Source: Deltaproteobacteria bacterium
GTDB lineage: Bacteria; Myxococcota_A; UBA9042
NCBI GenBank assembly: GCA_020632665.1
Contig: JACKFC010000013.1
Coordinates: 73,677 to 137,676, forward strand
Direction: 5' to 3'
DNA: 64,000 nucleotides
This document shows, one piece after another, positions 8,662 to 15,731 of the stretch; the first letter of the stretch is position 1; the number at the start of each line of letters is the position of its first letter. A model generated the notes under the pieces. That model saw only the letters and a list, made by a program, of their open reading frames with translations, searched no databases and had not been told where the DNA came from. The translations under genes were made by a program, and so were the position numbers.

Positions 8662-10074
8662 ATGGAACCTTTGGATTGGAAAGCGATCGAACGGCGGAAT
8701 CGGTGGTGGGATGCCGGTGACGTTCCGCCGAGCCTGCCGCGCCGGGCGGCAATGGGACTGAGCGCTGCCCTGCGGCGCCAGCGCTTCGAAGTGGCACCGG
8801 GTCAACCGCGGTTGGGCTTCGCCCTGCGTGGCCTGCGCCGCGTCGGCAAGACGACGTTGATGCGGCAGGTCGCCGGTCAGTTGCTCGACCAGCGGCTGTG
8901 GTCGGGCGACGAGGTTTTGCTGCTCGACTTCGAGTCGGCGGTCTTTGAAGGCCGGCGCGGGGACCCGTCCGCGATCGAAGCCGCGTTCTCAATGTACGTC
9001 GAGAGGTTGCAGCCGCGGCGGACACCACTGCTGCTGCTCGACGAGGTCCAGGTCGTCGAGGGGTGGGCGCGCTGGGTCCGCGACGCGCTGGAGACCGGGC
9101 GGGCACATATCGTCGTCACGGGGTCGTCGTCGCGGTTGCTCGAACCGGAGCTCGCCACGGTGTTGGTCGGCCGGATGCGGTCGACGACGTTGTGGCCGAT
9201 GTCGATCGGCGAGACGTTGGATAGCGCAGCGGCGCTCGGCGTCGTGCCGGTGCGGGCCGAGACCGCGGAGGAGCGCTGCGATCGGGCGCTCGCGTCCGTG
9301 ATCCGTACAGGCGGCTTGCCATGGATTGTCGAGCGGCAACTCCAAGCCGCGCGGTTGGGTGAGCGCCGTGACCTCGGGCAGGGCGATGAACCGTTCTTGC
9401 GCGACATCCTCGCGAGTATCCTGAAGGATATCAGCACGCGCCACGAGGTTCGGCACCAGCGCGGGCTCGAGCGCGTCGTGCAATTCGCGTTGCAGCAGAC
9501 GGGGTGCGAGCTCAGCTTGAACAAGCTCAAGACGCGGTTCGGCATCGGCATCGACCAGGCTGCGCGCTACCTCGACTTCGCCGACGAGGCGTACCTCGTC
9601 CAGCGGCTCGAGCGCTTCAGCGTTCACGCTGGCGAGCGCGCTCGAGCGCCGACGAAGGTGTATGCCGTCGACCTCGGGCTGCGCAACGCGATGTCGCTGC
9701 ACGGTCACGGGGATGAAGGCCACCTGGTCGAGACGCTGGTCCACAATGCGCTGCGGGCCGACAGCGATGCGAAGCTCTGGTCGTTCCGCAGCCGGCAAGG
9801 GTACGAGTGCGACTTCGTGCGGCCGCCGGGTGAGACGGTCGGGCTGGCGCTGCAGGTCTGCGTCGGTGACGAGCTGCCCGAGCGGGAGGTGCGTGGGCTG
9901 CAGGTGGCGATGGAGGCACTGGATCTGCAGGAAGGCGTCATCCTGACGCGGCATTTGCGTGCCGACCAGCGGCTGGCCGACGGGCGGCGCCTGCTCGTAC
10001 GGCCGGCCGCGGTGTGGCTATTGGCGCTGGAGGATGCGCGGCGGGCGGAGGTGGCGGGTGACGTGCGGCGCTGA
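8662..10074 (+). CDS. AAA-type ATPase with degenerate DUF4143-like C-terminal domain
   Basis: 470 residues from ATG 8662; GTG 8659 would add one residue. Walker A is GLRRVGKTTL (about residues 56-65) and Walker B is LLLLDEVQ (about 123-130), the layout of the AAA_14/DUF4143 ATPases (COG1373). The C-terminal half has the family's YAVDLGLRN-type segment and GYECDFV (about 379-385), which corresponds to the D-F-V motif of the DUF4143 nuclease-like fold. The following strand reads GLALQVCVG instead of the usual EVK, so the nuclease site looks lost. The next gene starts at GTG 10058 inside this gene, which suggests translational coupling. Leu TTG codons and relaxed third positions are commoner than in the flanking genes, consistent with transfer. 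Likely a regulatory or loading ATPase for its partner (inference). Confidence 0.9.
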   Translation: MEPLDWKAIERRNRWWDAGDVPPSLPRRAAMGLSAALRRQRFEVAPGQPRLGFALRGLRRVGKTTLMRQVAGQLLDQRLWSGDEVLLLDFESAVFEGRRGDPSAIEAAFSMYVERLQPRRTPLLLLDEVQVVEGWARWVRDALETGRAHIVVTGSSSRLLEPELATVLVGRMRSTTLWPMSIGETLDSAAALGVVPVRAETAEERCDRALASVIRTGGLPWIVERQLQAARLGERRDLGQGDEPFLRDILASILKDISTRHEVRHQRGLERVVQFALQQTGCELSLNKLKTRFGIGIDQAARYLDFADEAYLVQRLERFSVHAGERARAPTKVYAVDLGLRNAMSLHGHGDEGHLVETLVHNALRADSDAKLWSFRSRQGYECDFVRPPGETVGLALQVCVGDELPEREVRGLQVAMEALDLQEGVILTRHLRADQRLADGRRLLVRPAAVWLLALEDARRAEVAGDVRR

Positions 10075-13000
10075 TCGGGCGCTGCCGCTGCTGCCGGTGG
10101 CATGGGCGCGGTCGCGTGGATCGGAGGGCTCGACGTCGTCGACTGTGACCGCAGCGGAGGAAGCGGCCGGGCCCATCCACGACGCCTGGTCGCTGCTGCT
10201 GGCGCCGCCGGGTGCGGGCAAAAGCCATGCGCTGAAGGAGTTGGCACAGCGACTGGAGGGCCTTGGGTGGTCGGTCGTCTTCGTCGAGTTGGGCGGCGAT
10301 ACGCTCGGGGGCCATCTCGATCGCGAGGGCTGGCCACCTACGCTGGCGGATGGGCGCCGTGTCGCGCTCGTGCTCGACGCGATCGACGAGGGCACTCAGG
10401 CCATCGTCCCATTCGCAAACGAGCTCGCCGCACGCATCCGTGGCCACGTAGGCGCCGTGCACCTGAGCGCCCGCGACTGGTTGGGACCACAGCTAGCGCG
10501 CGTCGAGGACGTGCTTGCGCAGGCGTTGCCCGACGGCTGCGGCGGGCGGTGGACGTTGCGAGACCCGGCGTTGGAAGAGTGGGGCGACGCGCTGGAGGCG
10601 CAAGGGCGCGGCGAAGATTGGCGGGCCGTTCGAGAGCTCGCCGGTCGACAGCCCCGCCTGGCGACGTGGTTGGCGCGGCCATATTGGTTGCGCCGTGTGC
10701 TGGCCCTTCATGGCGCGGGGCATGACACGGAACTTGCGGACGGCGGCATCGCCGAACTGCTCGACACGGCGCTCCGCAACGACATCGCGGCCGCTATCGA
10801 CACATCACTGCGCGATCGGCGCGGCCATGAACCAGCCGTCGCCGACGTGCGCGCGGCGCTCGACCGCGCTGCGTTGTGCGCCGCACTCGGCGCGAGAACG
10901 CCGACACGGCGGGAACTCGCTGCGTGGGGGGGGACGGCCGCCGGCCCGGCAACAGACGAGGTGGTGCGCGCTATCGACGTTGGGGGGCTTCTCCGCGGGG
11001 AGGACGGAGATGGCGCCAGCCTGACCTTCGACCACGCGATCACCGCGGATTTCTGCGCCGCGCGGGCCCTGAAGGCCGCCGATGCAGGCGCGGAGGACTT
11101 GTGGGCGCTGCTCACGGTGGAGGTCGCAGGCAAGCGCATCTTGCCGCCGCGCGTCGGTGGGGTCGCGGTGTGGGTGGCCGAGGCGCAACGCGGTTTCGCG
11201 CTGTTGTTGGCGCAGCGCGAGCCGCGGCTGGCACTCGAGCTCGGGTGCGCCGCGGAGCCGTCGATCGCTGCGCTTTTGCTTCCGGCACTGCTGGACGCTG
11301 CGGACGGCGACTACGACGTCCACCGCGATCTGCCGCCTCCAGCGATCCTGCAGCGTTTGGACAGCTCGTTGGCGATCGCGACCCTGCAGGCCGCGTTGCA
11401 TGCGCCGAGCCGGTCGCGGGCGTGGACGGCCGCTGCGGTGCTCGGCTCGTTCCGAACGGATGCGGCGGTCGATGCAGCGATCGAGGCCGCGTTTGACGGC
11501 TCCATCGACGACCATGCGCGCTTCACGCTCGTCGACGCGCTGGTCGACGGGGCGGACGCAGCGCGCTTGCAGCGCCTGGAGGCGTTGGTCGGGCCCGGGG
11601 CGCCTGGGGACGCGGATGGCGATATCGCGGGGCGCGTGCTGTTCGCGCTGGTCGAGGAGGGGCGGTGGCCGGCGGCCCGACTCGTGGCGGCGCTTCGACG
11701 TGGTCGACCTGGCTACGTCGGCTGGTCGACGGGAGCGCGCTGGCAAGTCGAGCATCGGCTTCGCGATGCCTCATTCGATGAGGGGCCTGCCGTGCAGGCC
11801 TTCGTCGCGCGCCTCGCTGATCGCTCCGACCTCGACGATGTCGACCTGGCACGACGTTTGGCCTACGCCTATCTCAGTCGACCCGGCGGCTGCGATCCAG
11901 TTGTAGCGGCGCGGTTGCAGCCCTTCGCCGACGCTGTAGCGGACTCGTCGTCGAGCAGGTCGCCGGCCGGCGGGTTCGGTCGCCTCGACGAGCCACCCAG
12001 ATGCACGCCCGACGCGACGGCCGATGCCGCCCGCGCTGCTGTCGCGGCGCTGCGCGTCCTTTGGGCGCCTACGGCCGCGCCCGGCCTGGTGCATCCGTCC
12101 GATCTGAGCGCGGTGGAGCTGCCGCGTGCCGGTGCTCCCGTCGTTGAGCTGCTGGAGCCCGACGAGCAACGCGCGCTGGCACGCGGGCTGCTGCGAGCCC
12201 ATGCGCCGCCAGATCCGTTCGCTGGCAGACGGGTCGCCGCTATCAATGAGAATGACCGGACCTGGCGCCGTCTACGGCGCTTGCTGCTGGATGCGATCTC
12301 GCGACGGGCGACCGACTCCGACCTCACCTGGCTCGACCAGACCGCCGACGAAGTCGCCGACAGCACTTGGCTACGCAGCCTGGCCGCGGACGCCCGCCGC
12401 CGCCTCGCCGACGCCGAGCCGCGTCGCATGACTGCCGCAGACCTCCACGCCTGGCTCGCCGCCCACGGTCGTCGGCGCGCGATTCGCAGCACAGACGACC
12501 TGTTCGACGCCGCGATGACGGCGCTCGACGCTATCCAGCGCCACCTCGCCGACAAGGGCAGCGCCTGGCACGTGCTTTGGGGGGTGCGTGGGCGTGACGG
12601 CCTACGACGACCCAAGGACGAGGCTGACCTGCAGGCATCTCTCGCCGACGAGCTGCGCCGCGCATTGCCGCGCGTCGCGATTCTGCGCGAGGTCCAAGTC
12701 GCGCCGCCCCGCGCCAGTCTGCCGGGCGAGGCCCCGGACCTGCTGATCAGCGCGCATTCCTCGAGCGGAGCGCACCTCGAAGTGGCCGTCGAGATCAAGG
12801 GCTCATGGCACCGCGAGGTCGCGACCGCGATGGAGACGCAGCTCTTCGACCGTTACCTCTTCGGTGGAAGCTGTCGGCACGGCATCTACCTCGTCGTCTA
12901 CTTCGGCCAGGACGGCTGGGACAGCAACGACAGACGCAAGTGTGACAGCCACCGGCACTTCGCATCCGCGGCAGAGGCCCAGCATTCTCTCGATGGTGAG

Positions 13001-13093
13001 GCCCGCAGGCTGAACGATCCCCACGGGCGCCGGGTCCGCGCCTTCGTCCTCGACGCGTCGCAACCCGCGCATCTGCCCGGTGTCGGGCCTTGA
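10058..13093 (+). CDS. NACHT/STAND NTPase with HEAT-like middle and C-terminal PD-(D/E)xK nuclease-like domain
   Basis: 1011 residues. GTG 10058 is chosen because GGAGG (10047-10051) lies six bases before it and it overlaps the upstream stop by 17 bases. Walker A is APPGAGKS (about 49-56). The Walker B LVLDAIDEG (about 103-111) has the two-acidic LDxxDE form typical of NACHT domains. FDHAITADFCAARAL resembles the winged-helix end of STAND NTPases. An Ala/Leu-rich helical stretch (about 400-640) looks HEAT-like. The C-terminus carries PDLLI (about 893) and VEIKGSW (about 910-916), then METQLFDRYL and GIYLVVYF, the D...ExK...Q order of PD-(D/E)xK nucleases. This is a sensor-NTPase-nuclease plan like NLR-type anti-phage proteins, but with the nuclease at the C-terminus. 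A defence role is inferred; the exact family is not recognised. Confidence 0.9.
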   Translation: MTCGADRALPLLPVAWARSRGSEGSTSSTVTAAEEAAGPIHDAWSLLLAPPGAGKSHALKELAQRLEGLGWSVVFVELGGDTLGGHLDREGWPPTLADGRRVALVLDAIDEGTQAIVPFANELAARIRGHVGAVHLSARDWLGPQLARVEDVLAQALPDGCGGRWTLRDPALEEWGDALEAQGRGEDWRAVRELAGRQPRLATWLARPYWLRRVLALHGAGHDTELADGGIAELLDTALRNDIAAAIDTSLRDRRGHEPAVADVRAALDRAALCAALGARTPTRRELAAWGGTAAGPATDEVVRAIDVGGLLRGEDGDGASLTFDHAITADFCAARALKAADAGAEDLWALLTVEVAGKRILPPRVGGVAVWVAEAQRGFALLLAQREPRLALELGCAAEPSIAALLLPALLDAADGDYDVHRDLPPPAILQRLDSSLAIATLQAALHAPSRSRAWTAAAVLGSFRTDAAVDAAIEAAFDGSIDDHARFTLVDALVDGADAARLQRLEALVGPGAPGDADGDIAGRVLFALVEEGRWPAARLVAALRRGRPGYVGWSTGARWQVEHRLRDASFDEGPAVQAFVARLADRSDLDDVDLARRLAYAYLSRPGGCDPVVAARLQPFADAVADSSSSRSPAGGFGRLDEPPRCTPDATADAARAAVAALRVLWAPTAAPGLVHPSDLSAVELPRAGAPVVELLEPDEQRALARGLLRAHAPPDPFAGRRVAAINENDRTWRRLRRLLLDAISRRATDSDLTWLDQTADEVADSTWLRSLAADARRRLADAEPRRMTAADLHAWLAAHGRRRAIRSTDDLFDAAMTALDAIQRHLADKGSAWHVLWGVRGRDGLRRPKDEADLQASLADELRRALPRVAILREVQVAPPRASLPGEAPDLLISAHSSSGAHLEVAVEIKGSWHREVATAMETQLFDRYLFGGSCRHGIYLVVYFGQDGWDSNDRRKCDSHRHFASAAEAQHSLDGEARRLNDPHGRRVRAFVLDASQPAHLPGVGP

Positions 13094-13101
13094 CACCGGG
13101 C
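13075..13101 (+). terminator. Perfect 10-bp hairpin over the stop codon of the NACHT gene
   Basis: GCCCGGTGTC (13075-13084) and GACACCGGGC (13092-13101) pair perfectly around a 7-base loop that reaches the TGA at 13091-13093. There is no T-run, so it may be an mRNA-stabilising or Rho-assisted 3' end rather than a classical intrinsic terminator. Confidence 0.45.
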
Positions 13102-13150
13102 CCGTGGGCATGTTGCGCGTAACGTTCGTCCCCCGCCGCGCGTCCTGACC

Positions 13151-13174
13151 CTGCGCTGGGCATCGCAACGAGGA
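13151..13174 (+). repeat. Right copy of 24-base direct repeat flanking the cassette
   Basis: It pairs with 8520-8543. This copy contains the AGGAG ribosome-binding site of the reductase gene that starts at 13183. Exact recombination between the copies would remove the two-gene cassette and leave that ribosome-binding site intact. Confidence 0.7.
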
Positions 13175-13182
13175 GCTTCCAC

Positions 13183-14658
13183 ATGAACGATACCCCCCCA
13201 CGCACCGTCGACGTCCTCGTCATCGGCGCCGGAACCGCCGGCCTCAACGCCCGCCGCGCCGCCGAGGTCGCCGGAAAATCGGCGCTCTTGGTCGATCCCG
13301 GCCCCTTCGGCACGACCTGCGCGCGGATCGGCTGCATGCCGAGCAAGTTGCTGATCGCTGCCGCGGAGGCCGCGCACACGGCGCGCCACGCCGAGGGCTT
13401 CGGCGTCCGTGTGCCGACGGTGCAGATCGACGGCGCCGCGGTCTTCGCCCGGGTCCGCAGCGAGCGTGACCGCTTCGCCGGTTTCATCGTCCGCGACGCG
13501 CTGGAGCACGAGGCGGAAGGCCGCTTGTTGCGTGGCCGCGCCCGCTTCGTCGGTCCTGGCGAGGCCGAGGTCACGGCCGACGACGGCAGCGTGACGCCGA
13601 TTCGATTCACCGCCGCCGTGGTCGCCACCGGCAGCAGCCCCTTCCTGCCCCCGCCGCTGCGCGGGCTCGCGGCCTACCCCGAGGGCCCACTGCTCGACAA
13701 CGAGACCATCTTCGAGCTCGACCACGTGCCGCAGCGGGCCCTGGTCGTCGGCGCCGGCGTGATCGGTGTCGAGCTCGGCCAGGCGTTGGCGCGCTTGGGC
13801 GCGGCGGTGACGGTGGTCGGCATCGGCGGCGAGATCGTCGGGATCCAGGACGCGGCGGTGCGCGAAGCGGCGGTCGCGATCTTCGCCACCGAGCTCGACC
13901 TGCACCTCGACTCGCCGATCGCGTCGGTCGAGGCGCGGCCGGAGGGCGGCGTCGTCGCCCGCTTCACCGACCGCGACGGGCAGAGCCGGCAGGAGGTTTT
14001 CGACGTGGTGCTCGGCGCGGCGGGGCGGCGGCCGAATCTCGGCGGGTTGGGCCTCGACGCCGCCGGTGTGGCGCTCGACGCGCACGGCCGACCGACGGCG
14101 CTCGACCGGCAGACCCTGCAGCTCGGCGAGACGCCGATCTTCCTCGCCGGCGACGTCAACGAGCTGCACCCGCTGCTCCACGAGGCGGCAGACGATGGCC
14201 GAGGCGCGGGGCAGAACGCTGCGCGCTTCCCCGACGTGGCGGTGATCCCGCGCAGCACGCCGATCGGCGTGGTCTTCTCCGACCCCAACGTCGCCTTCGT
14301 CGGGCAGCGGGTGCGCGACCTCGACCCCGGCCGGGTCTGCATGGGGGAGGCGAGCTTCGCCAGCCAGGGCAGGGCGCGCGTGATGCGGCAGAACCGCGGC
14401 CTGATCCGCCTCTGGGCCGATCGCGAGAGCGGGGTCTTGCTGGCCGCCGAGGGCGTCGGGCCGCGGCTGGAGCATATGGCGCACCTGCTGGCGTGGGCGG
14501 TGCAGCAGCGGATGACGGTCGAGGTGGCGCTCTCGATGCCCTTCTACCACCCCGTGCTCGAAGAGGGCCTGCGCACCGCGCTGCGCGAGCTGCGGCGGAA
14601 CCTGCGTCGCGCGCCGCCGCTGGGTCAGCCGTGCGAGTGCATCACGCCCGGTTGCTGA
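13183..14658 (+). CDS. FAD-dependent pyridine nucleotide-disulfide oxidoreductase (dihydrolipoyl dehydrogenase-like) with C-terminal Cys tail
   Basis: 491 residues, started by ATG with AGGAG seven bases upstream. The FAD-binding GAGTAG lies at 15-20, and the redox disulfide in GTTCARIGCMPSK is C46/C51 with the CxxxxC spacing of lipoamide dehydrogenases, glutathione reductases and mercuric reductases. A second nucleotide-binding region (VVGAGVIGVELGQ) is near the middle. The C-terminal FYHPVLEEG (about 455) supplies the His-Glu catalytic pair of the dimer partner. The protein ends in CECITPGC, with Cys at 484, 486 and 491, which ordinary Lpd lacks. No E1/E2 dehydrogenase genes are nearby, so the substrate is uncertain. 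It could be a metal or thiol reductase. Confidence 0.92.
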   Translation: MNDTPPRTVDVLVIGAGTAGLNARRAAEVAGKSALLVDPGPFGTTCARIGCMPSKLLIAAAEAAHTARHAEGFGVRVPTVQIDGAAVFARVRSERDRFAGFIVRDALEHEAEGRLLRGRARFVGPGEAEVTADDGSVTPIRFTAAVVATGSSPFLPPPLRGLAAYPEGPLLDNETIFELDHVPQRALVVGAGVIGVELGQALARLGAAVTVVGIGGEIVGIQDAAVREAAVAIFATELDLHLDSPIASVEARPEGGVVARFTDRDGQSRQEVFDVVLGAAGRRPNLGGLGLDAAGVALDAHGRPTALDRQTLQLGETPIFLAGDVNELHPLLHEAADDGRGAGQNAARFPDVAVIPRSTPIGVVFSDPNVAFVGQRVRDLDPGRVCMGEASFASQGRARVMRQNRGLIRLWADRESGVLLAAEGVGPRLEHMAHLLAWAVQQRMTVEVALSMPFYHPVLEEGLRTALRELRRNLRRAPPLGQPCECITPGC

Positions 14659-14685
14659 GTTGGCTCCAGCGCCGCACTGCGGCCT

Positions 14686-15474
14686 TCACCAAGGCCAGAG
14701 CAGCTCGCGTCGCCACGTGCTCGGCGGCAAATCCTCGATGCCGAAATCCGCCGGTCGACGCCCGGTGATCTTCGCCGTGCCGAAGAGGACATCCCAGAGG
14801 AAGAGGAAATTGCCGTAGTTGCCGCGGTAGTGCGTCACGCCGTCATCGGCATGCAGGCCGTGGTGGGCGCTGTGCGTCGAGGGCGTCGAGATCACCCGCT
14901 CGAGCAGCCAGATCAACGGCCGCGTCGGCTTCCAGCGCCGCAAGGGTTCATCCCACGGAACGCTCGCGTGCGCGCCGATGATGACGATCATCTTCGCCGC
15001 GCCATAGCCCAGATACGCCGGCCCGAGACCCCAATAGAAGAGCACGCCGGTCAGCCACAGCCCCGGCATCATCGCGTAATAGATCAGGTTGTTGCGGTAG
15101 ACGACGCGCACCGAGAGGTAGCGCGCCGAGTGGTGCGCCCGGTGCAGCGGATAGAGCCAGGAGGTATGCGAGAGCCGGTGCCAGCCGTATTGCGTCAGGT
15201 CGTCGGCCAGCAAGAACGCGCCGAACATCGCCCAGCCCGGCCACCGCGACCATTGCCCCGCCGTCCCTGGGGCGATGGCGTCGGTGAGCGAATAGGAGAG
15301 CCAAAGGACGGTCGGGATGATGATCAGCGGGACCACGACGCCACTCGCCACGTCGAGGATGACGTCGCCGCGGTCGCTCTTGTCGCGATGCCAGAAGCGG
15401 CCGCTCGAAAGCTCCAGCGCGGCGAATCCTGCGAACGCCGCGCCAGCGATCAGCTTGGTCTCGATCGGGACCAT
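14686..15474 (-). CDS. Sterol desaturase/fatty acid hydroxylase family membrane protein
   Basis: 262 residues from the ATG at 15474, preceded by GAGG on the minus strand; earlier in-frame starts would add 55 unlike residues. Several hydrophobic segments, including LDVASGVVVPLIIIPTVLWL, mark it as an inner-membrane protein. It has the histidine motifs of the di-iron hydroxylase superfamily: HRLSH, HRAHH and HSAHH. Members insert oxygen or double bonds into sterols, fatty acids or carotenoids; the substrate here cannot be told. It converges on the reductase gene, with only 27 bases between the stops, and is divergent from the amidohydrolase. Confidence 0.93.
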   Translation of the reverse strand: MVPIETKLIAGAAFAGFAALELSSGRFWHRDKSDRGDVILDVASGVVVPLIIIPTVLWLSYSLTDAIAPGTAGQWSRWPGWAMFGAFLLADDLTQYGWHRLSHTSWLYPLHRAHHSARYLSVRVVYRNNLIYYAMMPGLWLTGVLFYWGLGPAYLGYGAAKMIVIIGAHASVPWDEPLRRWKPTRPLIWLLERVISTPSTHSAHHGLHADDGVTHYRGNYGNFLFLWDVLFGTAKITGRRPADFGIEDLPPSTWRRELLWPW

Positions 15475-15628
15475 CGAAACGCCTCGCACGCGGCCGGAGT
15501 GGTCGGCCCGGAAGTGTTGTAGCAATGGCTCGGTGGCCTGTCGACGCAGTTGCCGCGGCGGCATCGACGCGGCATTGGCCACAGGCGCGCCGATCGACGA
15601 CGGAGCGCGGTCGCCGCACCGGGCACAA

Positions 15629-15668
15629 TCGAAGTGCAAGGCGCCCTACTTCGCCGACCGCACTTCGA
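15629..15668. promoter_or_regulatory. Perfect 9-bp inverted repeat in a divergent promoter region, candidate operator
   Basis: TCGAAGTGC (15629-15637) and GCACTTCGA (15660-15668) are separated by 22 bases, so the half-site centres are 31 bases apart, about three helical turns. The site lies between the divergent desaturase and amidohydrolase genes. A dimeric regulator site is an inference. Confidence 0.4.
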
Positions 15669-15731
15669 GAACCTGGAATTTCATTGCACATCGCCGCCGA
15701 GAGCGTCAGCGTAGAGACCCCTCGGAGGCAC

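Noticed and set aside
12898..14550. Minus-strand open frame opposite the disulfide reductase
   Set aside because: The plus strand encodes an intact flavoenzyme with all motifs; the minus frame has none.
15525..15731. Upstream extension of the amidohydrolase
   Set aside because: ATG 15732 with GGAGG gives a perfect lipoprotein signal. The extension is Arg/Ser-rich and would bury it.
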